In this document: positions 30,582-35,415 of the stretch, piece by piece
How positions within the stretch are numbered: the stretch's first letter is position 1
Layout: every line of letters begins with the position of its first letter
Origin: a virus
DNA: 35,415 nt
Virus record (IMG/VR): IMGVR_UViG_3300027580_000012
Location: 1-35,415 of that record
Reading direction: 5' to 3' (one strand)
The notes under the pieces: generated by a model
Seen by the model: the letters and a program-made list of their open reading frames with translations, nothing else
Told to the model about the DNA's origin: nothing
Databases searched by the model: none
Made by a program: the position numbers and the translations under genes

Positions 30582-30603
30582 ATCCCCGGACAATTCCGGG
30601 GAT
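30582..30603 (-). other. Intercistronic hairpin
   Basis: ATCCCCGGA/TCCGGGGAT with a 4-base loop, 7 bases after the upstream stop. On the sense strand TATTTTC follows, a weak T-run, so partial termination is possible. Confidence 0.65.
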
Positions 30604-30610
30604 GTTTGTT

Positions 30611-30862
30611 TTATTGAATAAATACTTTTTGTTCCTGTGTTGTAGATATAGAAGGATTTGCTGTTTTTGCAAATTCTTCAATTTTTTTAGTGAATTGTTC
30701 TGGTATTTTTCTATACCATTTAATTTGTCTTTTTGCGTCTATATGAGCGATTTTTAAAAAATCGTTGTTTTTTTCTATCTCAGTGGTGCAAACTGTTATT
30801 CCGTTTCCTAAGTGCATAAAACGTAAATTTTCTAATGACTTTAATTGTGTTGTTTTTTGCAT
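30611..30862 (-). CDS. Hypothetical small protein
   Basis: 83 residues (MQKTTQLKSLENLRF, NGITVCTTEIEKNNDFLKIA, ending QEQKVFIQ). Two bases after the upstream gene. Family not recognised. Confidence 0.6.
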   Translation of the reverse strand: MQKTTQLKSLENLRFMHLGNGITVCTTEIEKNNDFLKIAHIDAKRQIKWYRKIPEQFTKKIEEFAKTANPSISTTQEQKVFIQ

Positions 30863-30864
30863 GA

Positions 30865-31050
30865 TTACTCGCTTTTTAATTTAATTCCATAAGTTTTTGC
30901 GATATTCTGCAATTTCTCAGAAATGTATTTAGGATCATATTCGCCATTGAAGGAGAAATTTATTTCTCTTTGCAATCCTTCTAACTGGCCTTTTACGTAA
31001 TTTTGTGCGCCATCATCTTGGCTCATTGGAAACTGTCTAAATTCTTGCAT
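30865..31050 (-). CDS. Hypothetical small protein
   Basis: 61 residues (MQEFRQFPMSQDDG, LQREINFSFNGEYDPKYISE). A leader variant (TTAACCAACGTC) lies upstream at 31073-31084. Family not recognised. Confidence 0.6.
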   Translation of the reverse strand: MQEFRQFPMSQDDGAQNYVKGQLEGLQREINFSFNGEYDPKYISEKLQNIAKTYGIKLKSE

Positions 31051-31084
31051 AATTATTCATTTTTTTTAATTTGACGTTGGTTAA

Positions 31085-31267
31085 TTAAGAGCAGGAATGG
31101 GATTCTAAAATTTGAATTGCTTCTCTGTATTCTTGTGCTTCCTGAGAAACATATCTAATTTTCTGTTTAACGTCTCTTGTTTGTTTGTACTCTGCGAGAC
31201 ATTTAAGCGATTCATTAATAGCTTCTAATTCAAGTTTTAATTCATTGATTGGTCTGTTCAGTCTCAT
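31085..31267 (-). CDS. Hypothetical small coiled-coil protein
   Basis: 60 residues from ATG 31267 (MRLNRPINELKLELEAINES). The frame is open further up to 31342, but that would lie wholly inside the next gene; the inner start still overlaps it by 26 bases. Heptad pattern; ends in HSCS. Confidence 0.6.
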   Translation of the reverse strand: MRLNRPINELKLELEAINESLKCLAEYKQTRDVKQKIRYVSQEAQEYREAIQILESHSCS

Positions 31268-31475
31268 TTCTTTCTGATTTTTTGATTTGATGTAAATAAG
31301 GAACAAACGGATCGTTTTTTGCATAATATTCAATATCTTCATCCGTGTATCCCTGTGCTTTTAATTCGTCAATATCTTCTCCTGATATAGTATTATATAC
31401 AGGGCTGTTGCCAACGTAACCGAGAAAATATTCCCGGTTACTGTGTTCTGGTTCAATTACTATTTCAATATTCAT
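31242..31475 (-). CDS. Hypothetical small protein
   Basis: 77 residues, beta-rich start (MNIEIVIEPEHSNREYFLGY) and an acidic segment GEDIDELKAQGYTDEDIEYY that reads like a short UBA-type three-helix motif. Assignment not made. Confidence 0.6.
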   Translation of the reverse strand: MNIEIVIEPEHSNREYFLGYVGNSPVYNTISGEDIDELKAQGYTDEDIEYYAKNDPFVPYLHQIKKSERNETEQTNQ

Positions 31476-31495
31476 AAGTATTTGATTTTGTGGTT

Positions 31496-31597
31496 TTAAA
31501 AAACGAAAAAATGAATAAATAAAAGATAAATAAATACTGCGATTGTTGCGAATGCCATTGACTGTAATGTTATTCCTTTTTCCTCTTTGTTTTGCAT
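31496..31597 (-). CDS. Single-span microprotein, 33 residues
   Basis: ATG 31597 to TAA 31496: polar MQNKEEKGITLQ then SMAFATIAVFIYLLFIHFFV, a clean membrane span. First gene after the 31.6-31.9 kb leader region. Same MQ-polar-span layout as the 29164-29259 protein. Confidence 0.6.
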   Translation of the reverse strand: MQNKEEKGITLQSMAFATIAVFIYLLFIHFFVF

Positions 31598-31625
31598 AAT
31601 CATTTGATTTTTAGGTTAAAATTAG

Positions 31626-31673
31626 AACCCGCAGGAAGAATCGAACTTCCTAAAATCCCTATGATTGCGGGTT
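31626..31673 (-). other. tRNA-like acceptor/T-arm mini-helix 2
   Basis: Sense strand AACCCGCA (31666-31673) pairs with TGCGGGTT (31626-31633); GGAAG-TTCGATT-CTTCC stacks on it, and a 15-base stretch replaces the D and anticodon arms (AATC/GATT may form a tiny stem). T-loop and the 3' end GGGTTCTA are identical to mini-helix 1. It lies 28 bases before the 33-residue gene. Confidence 0.65.
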
Positions 31674-31679
31674 TGTAAA

Positions 31680-31872
31680 CTTTGATTGTTTCCTATCTCT
31701 TATTATATCGGCGACAACAACATGGCGGTTGCGCTAACTCCCTTCAAATCATTCCTTCAATATTTCAAAGAACAGCCCCTTGCCGGTTTGCGTTGCTGTG
31801 GTTTGGCATCACATGGGCGTTCGGTGGTGTTTTAGTGACTTGGCGGCTTGCCTTGTCGGTTGTGAAAGATCG
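31680..31872 (-). ncRNA. Possible non-coding RNA or long leader, GC-richer than flanks
   Basis: About 190 bases downstream of a consensus - strand promoter with no convincing frame on that strand. Visibly richer in G+C than the AT-rich surroundings and with potential for long stems (e.g. CGGCAAG, GCCGCC, GGCGTTCG segments). A + strand frame covers it but has no phage-like features. It would form the leader of the 31597-25680 block, ending in the tRNA-like helix. Confidence 0.35.
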
Positions 31873-31878
31873 TTGGTA

Positions 31879-31910
31879 CAAATCTAATATGTTGTATGCA
31901 ATTTTGCAAA
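31879..31910 (-). promoter_or_regulatory. Consensus Bacteroidota promoter, leftward
   Basis: Sense (-) strand TTTG (31907-31910), 20-base spacer, TAGATTTG (31879-31886). It drives the GC-richer region and probably the small-gene block from 31597 leftwards. Confidence 0.72.
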
Positions 31911-31951
31911 CATTTTTGTAATTTTTTTTGTATTCTTTTTAAAAATCCCTG

Positions 31952-31984
31952 TTTGATGGTGGGTTTGGAAGCATAATAATTTTG
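31952..31984 (+). promoter_or_regulatory. Consensus Bacteroidota promoter, rightward
   Basis: TTTG at 31952-31955, 21-base spacer, TAATTTTG at 31977-31984. It points into the repeat region and antisense to the end of the virion gene at 32328. Only a 39-codon frame (31989-32108) follows, so the product may be an RNA. Confidence 0.6.
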
Positions 31985-32065
31985 TAGTATGTTTCTGTAT
32001 TATTCGCTGATTCGTGTACTGAGATATACTTTACTGATTTTCAGAAAAAGATATACAAAAATAAT

Positions 32066-32197
32066 GCGCTTGCAATGCGAACGCAATACGAACGCAATGC
32101 GGTTATAATGCAAACGTAATGCGTACCCAATGCCATTAAGAGTAGAGTAGAGTAAAGTAGAGTAGAGTAGAGTAGAGTAAAGGAGAGAAAAGTATAT
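32066..32197 (+). repeat. Non-coding repeat block matching the replisome-organiser linker DNA
   Basis: 32066-32135: degenerate AATGCGAACGC units; 32139-32180: AGTAG/AGAGT pentanucleotide tandem; 32177-32194: GTAAAGGAGAGAAAAGTA. Strings of 14 (32072-32085), 13 (32089-32101) and 18 bases (32177-32194) are identical to the - strand of 16555-16568, 16561-16573 and 16479-16496. Same order, opposite orientation. A - strand frame with LLYST repeats is a by-product. Confidence 0.7.
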
Positions 32198-32239
32198 AAA
32201 AGTAAAAGTGTGTGTGAAAATCACTTACTCAGTTGGATT

Positions 32240-32294
32240 GAAAAATAAAAATAACTCCCACTGGTGCGCTGTTCTTATGGGTAGCGTTGGGAGT
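32240..32294 (-). terminator. Terminator of the right-end virion gene
   Basis: Sense (-) strand ACTCCCA ... TGGGAGT outer stem (32254-32260 with 32288-32294) and CGCT/AGCG inner stem, followed by TATTTTTATTTTTC. It lies 34 bases after the stop at 32328. Confidence 0.8.
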
Positions 32295-32327
32295 CTTATT
32301 AATCAAAGGAGTAATCTATGCTGTGGA

Positions 32328-35300
32328 CTATCTTAGCTTGTTAGTGTATTTATGATTGTAGATACATTCGACTGAGTTAATTCGTGTATTTTTCTTAAAT
32401 TGTCCTGCAATAACAACAATTAGATAACGAAAACTGGATAGTGTTCTATCAATAAGAAAATCATCGTAGATATTTGAATCCTGCGGCCTTTTTCCTCTGA
32501 GAAATTTGTAATTAATTCCATCTTTTGAGCCGTACAGGTATGCGCTTGCGTATGTACCGCTTTTAATTTCAAAATGTCCTCTTACTGCAAGCCTTCTTAG
32601 TTGTTTGAATCCCTGTGATCCTAATTTGATTGCTCTTGTTTGAATAAGACAATGACTTGAAGTTTCTTCTTCTTCTGTGAGATAGTATAATTTATCTCCG
32701 TTTTGTGCTAAGATTGAAGGATACAGATTAATGAAATTTTCAAAGTTTTGCGTTATTTTGTGCCATGTGCCGGATTTTAGATTATATACAAAGCTGAAAT
32801 TATATATCAAATTTCCGTTTTCATCTTTTTCGTTATTTGAAACAACAATTTCATCATTGAAATAATCATACTCAATAATTGAATGAGAAAGGAAATTTTG
32901 AAAACTTGAATTGTCTAAATAGTTATATAGGTCAACAAGGTAATCTTTGCTAATATCCCCCTCTAAATTTTGATTATTGATAAGTTTATTTTCTGTCTCA
33001 TTCATCATCGAAAGAGAAATATTTTGAGTTTTATCTCCTGCTATAATTTTCAAACCTTCATGAGTTGCGAAAATTATACCTTTTCCGGTATTAGTTACAC
33101 TATTTGCACTAATAGGAACTTCTTTATTTAATTCTCTGATATTTGAATAGAGAACTTCTCCTGATCCTTGTTGTAATGTGTATGTTCCTTGTTTTGTGAA
33201 AACATATACAGGAAATTGTCCGTACTGTCCGGGAGATAATGCTCTTGTAATTGTTTCAAGTGCAATTATTTCATTGTCTGAATCTCCAAATCTGTAAGAG
33301 TTTTTTGCAGGATATACGAACGGATTGTTTAATTCTGATATTTGCACCCGGTTTGTTTCTTTTGAAATTCTGTTTGCATTTTCGTATATACTTTTAGATG
33401 CATCAGTGGTAGTTTCACAATTTTGCGCTTCCAGTGCAAAATTTTCTTTTTCTCTTGATTCAGAGTATTTTTGATTATTTTTATTTATTGCATACGACAA
33501 ATTAAGATAAGGATGTGATTGAAGTTTCTTACTATATACGACTTCTTGATTGTGTAATATTTCTATTTTTTGTGCTCTGGTATCTGGATAAGTCAATAAG
33601 TCAGGCATTAATGAATTATTAGATGCAGAAATAAGATCAAGGTTTTGGTTTATTACCGTTTTTCTGTCTGCATTTGCGTTTAATGTTACCCTGTAATGCA
33701 AATCTTTTGCACTAAACGTGGTTTTTGATGTTTCTGTGCTGTCTGTTTTTGAAATACTTCCCCCATCTTTTTGAAAAGTTGACGTAAATATTCCAAAAGT
33801 TGTTTCTATTTCAACATATATATCAACTGGTTCTGAATATTCATGAATCAAATTAGTTACTGCTCTATCAATGAAAAGACGATTTGATTTGAACCCTTTT
33901 CCGGCAAAAGTATAATATGTATCTCCGTTAATTTTTAATGTAGCAATAAATTCACAATCCAGTGTATTGTCAATTTTTACAACATACTTGTTTGGAACCG
34001 GATAATCTCCATCGTTATATAATAGTAATTTTGTTATACTAATATTTCCCGGATCGTAATTGTTTCCATCAGCGCCGCCAATATTGAATCTGTGTCCTGA
34101 GAAAAGATGCGTATAATTGTTGTATAAATGCAATCTGTTGTTATACAGAAAATTGTCTTTTGCTGATAAACGATGGTTTGTAAAATCATTAACAGGCAAT
34201 GTGCTATTTACTTCTATGTTTTCTGGTATGTCTATTGTTTTAAGAAACCATTCATTTATTTCGTCTGTGCTTTCTAATATTTCATTAATTGGTATTTCTG
34301 AGACTTTGTAATAATTTGGATCAGAAAAAAGATCATCTGGATTCTGATCAGAGATTGGAGCAAAATGAGGATAATATTCAAAAAATAGCGAATATCCTTC
34401 TTCACCATGATGAAGATGGATATAATCTTCCCATTCGTCTTTATTAAGATTATATTGTGTTCGTGGTTTTGTCATAAATACGCACAAAGATTCAATGATT
34501 CCCTGTTCTTCCAATTTTTGAAGAATATCTTTTGTAGAAGTATCCTTATAATCAATATATTGTCCTACTTCTGAATAAAAATAAGGAATTTTTGTTGCAA
34601 ATCTTATTTTCCCAAAACTTACGTTTTCAATTCTGTGAACGTCTGGCCCGTCTCTACCACTTGTTTTTGACCAATCTGCATGAATATAACTTAAATGTGA
34701 TCCTTTGCCTAACTCAATGTGAATTGGTTGACTATACATTATGTAGCTTCCATCGTACAATTTATAAGCTGTTCGTACAAAAGTATGTCCTACACTATAC
34801 CCATCTTCTGCATACTCTGATTTCATTGAAAAATAATTACCTAAGGCTTCTTTAAAATCTAAACCGTTTTCTGCAATTAAGTCATGTTGTTTGTCTGTTT
34901 CAGTTATCATTGTTCTTAAAACAGGAAAGTAATGTAAATAAGAGAAACTATCGGATTCTTTATTGTATAGAAAGAAAAATGTTTCTTTTTCTGAACTAAC
35001 AATCAATGTTTGGCCTAAAAAAGAAATTCCAAGATAACTATTATTAGATTCAAATGAATAATAATAACTATCAGTATTACTTGAATTAAAAATTACATTC
35101 ATTGTGTTGTTTAGAATATCAGCATAGCATACTTTAAAATCTCCTGTAATAAGGATGAATTTTCCTTCCGGTGTAAAAGGTGGTTTTCTTATTTCTCTTA
35201 TATTGTCAACAGGAAATACAGAATCGTCAAGTTGTTTGTAAATTTTCTTTTCTGCAACTCTTTCAAAATCACTGTATCTTTTTCTGAGATTAATTACTTC

Positions 35301-35384
35301 CTGACTGGCTCCATCTTGTACGAGATTATCAGAAATGTTTCGTGCAATAGATTGAATCTGAAATGTACCGTGTTGTTTTTGCAT
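32328..35384 (-). CDS. Large virion protein, P22 gp10-like tail-hub type
   Basis: 1018 residues, no membrane segment or signal peptide. The segment GQYGQFPVYVFTKQGTYTLQ, then NSVTNTGKGIIFATHEGLKI with an AGDKTQNIS continuation, has the repeating V.FT..G.Y / I.FAT..G...I.G pattern of beta-propeller tail-hub/stabilisation proteins (P22 gp10 type) found in Bacteroidota phages. N-terminus MQKQHGTFQIQSIARNISDN. It is the only virion-type gene on the - strand and lies far from the + strand late genes in this window. Starts 31 bases inside the right edge; complete. Confidence 0.7.
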   Translation of the reverse strand: MQKQHGTFQIQSIARNISDNLVQDGASQEVINLRKRYSDFERVAEKKIYKQLDDSVFPVDNIREIRKPPFTPEGKFILITGDFKVCYADILNNTMNVIFNSSNTDSYYYSFESNNSYLGISFLGQTLIVSSEKETFFFLYNKESDSFSYLHYFPVLRTMITETDKQHDLIAENGLDFKEALGNYFSMKSEYAEDGYSVGHTFVRTAYKLYDGSYIMYSQPIHIELGKGSHLSYIHADWSKTSGRDGPDVHRIENVSFGKIRFATKIPYFYSEVGQYIDYKDTSTKDILQKLEEQGIIESLCVFMTKPRTQYNLNKDEWEDYIHLHHGEEGYSLFFEYYPHFAPISDQNPDDLFSDPNYYKVSEIPINEILESTDEINEWFLKTIDIPENIEVNSTLPVNDFTNHRLSAKDNFLYNNRLHLYNNYTHLFSGHRFNIGGADGNNYDPGNISITKLLLYNDGDYPVPNKYVVKIDNTLDCEFIATLKINGDTYYTFAGKGFKSNRLFIDRAVTNLIHEYSEPVDIYVEIETTFGIFTSTFQKDGGSISKTDSTETSKTTFSAKDLHYRVTLNANADRKTVINQNLDLISASNNSLMPDLLTYPDTRAQKIEILHNQEVVYSKKLQSHPYLNLSYAINKNNQKYSESREKENFALEAQNCETTTDASKSIYENANRISKETNRVQISELNNPFVYPAKNSYRFGDSDNEIIALETITRALSPGQYGQFPVYVFTKQGTYTLQQGSGEVLYSNIRELNKEVPISANSVTNTGKGIIFATHEGLKIIAGDKTQNISLSMMNETENKLINNQNLEGDISKDYLVDLYNYLDNSSFQNFLSHSIIEYDYFNDEIVVSNNEKDENGNLIYNFSFVYNLKSGTWHKITQNFENFINLYPSILAQNGDKLYYLTEEEETSSHCLIQTRAIKLGSQGFKQLRRLAVRGHFEIKSGTYASAYLYGSKDGINYKFLRGKRPQDSNIYDDFLIDRTLSSFRYLIVVIAGQFKKNTRINSVECIYNHKYTNKLR

Positions 35385-35415
35385 AATTACTCGTTTTTAT
35401 TGTTATTCTGTATGT

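Noticed and set aside
28268-31673. Genuine tRNA genes
   Set aside because: The acceptor 5' strand lies only 12-15 bases from the T-arm, leaving no room for D and anticodon arms; kept as tRNA-like helices.
31682-31921. 79-residue + strand frame in the GC-richer region
   Set aside because: Composition is Trp/Arg/Leu-rich without domain pattern, it has no leader of the type used here, and it runs antisense over a consensus - strand promoter; more likely a by-product of higher GC.
32000-32224. 74-residue - strand frame with LLYST repeats
   Set aside because: Its repeats are the translated AGTAG tandem and its end is the AATGCGAACGC repeat; low-complexity DNA read in frame.

Overview
The window is part of a temperate tailed phage or prophage of a Bacteroidota host. 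Four things point there: AT-rich genes mostly without Shine-Dalgarno sites, promoters of the TTTG-N19-21-TAnnTTTG type, signal peptides ending in Ala-Gln, and phage families typical of Bacteroidota prophages (DUF4373-type replication protein, DUF1064 nuclease, DUF551, AntA/KilAC antirepressor). No integrase, terminase, portal or capsid gene lies inside the window, so both ends cut through the element.

Layout. Bases 1-6606 (+ strand) are the end of the late region: a tail fibre with an S74 self-cleaving chaperone (open at the left edge), two or three unknown virion-type proteins, a lysis block (coiled-coil membrane protein, Amidase_3 lysin, small holin-like protein, membrane-anchored protein) and a tandem pair of paralogous small proteins. 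Everything from 6716 to 24455 is on the - strand and runs leftwards as the early region. From its promoter outwards it holds a small HTH (Cro-like) protein, antirepressor, RecT annealase, YqaJ exonuclease, NinB-like and DUF1064 recombination proteins, replisome organiser, primase-helicase, DnaA-domain protein, dUTPase, SSB, Dam-type methylase, HAD phosphatase, HNH protein, and finally a block of small accessory genes (about 7.2-9.6 kb) whose spacers carry attC-like elements. A secreted Tyr/Asp repeat protein ends the strand and meets the late genes at a terminator.

The lysogeny module is the only + strand island in the right two thirds: a repressor with two XRE-like segments and no S24 peptidase (24570-25148) plus a secreted protein (25151-25597). 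It diverges from the early promoter, which overlaps a three-half-site operator. A second - strand block (25680-31597) of about 18 small, mostly unrecognised proteins converges on it at a GC-rich terminator. Its head is a regulatory knot (31.6-32.3 kb): a tRNA-like mini-helix, a GC-richer possible non-coding RNA, two divergent consensus promoters and repeats shared with the replisome-organiser gene. The right edge is a 1018-residue virion protein on the - strand, isolated from the other late genes.

The most interesting structure is between genes: (i) attC-like elements at gene 3' ends in the accessory block; (ii) a recurring leader, AAAACCAAYGTC in the sense strand, just before many early start codons and often behind a GC-rich hairpin; (iii) two acceptor/T-arm mini-helices that resemble tRNA but lack D and anticodon arms; (iv) an origin-like repeat block present both inside the replisome-organiser gene and, inverted, in non-coding DNA 15.5 kb away.
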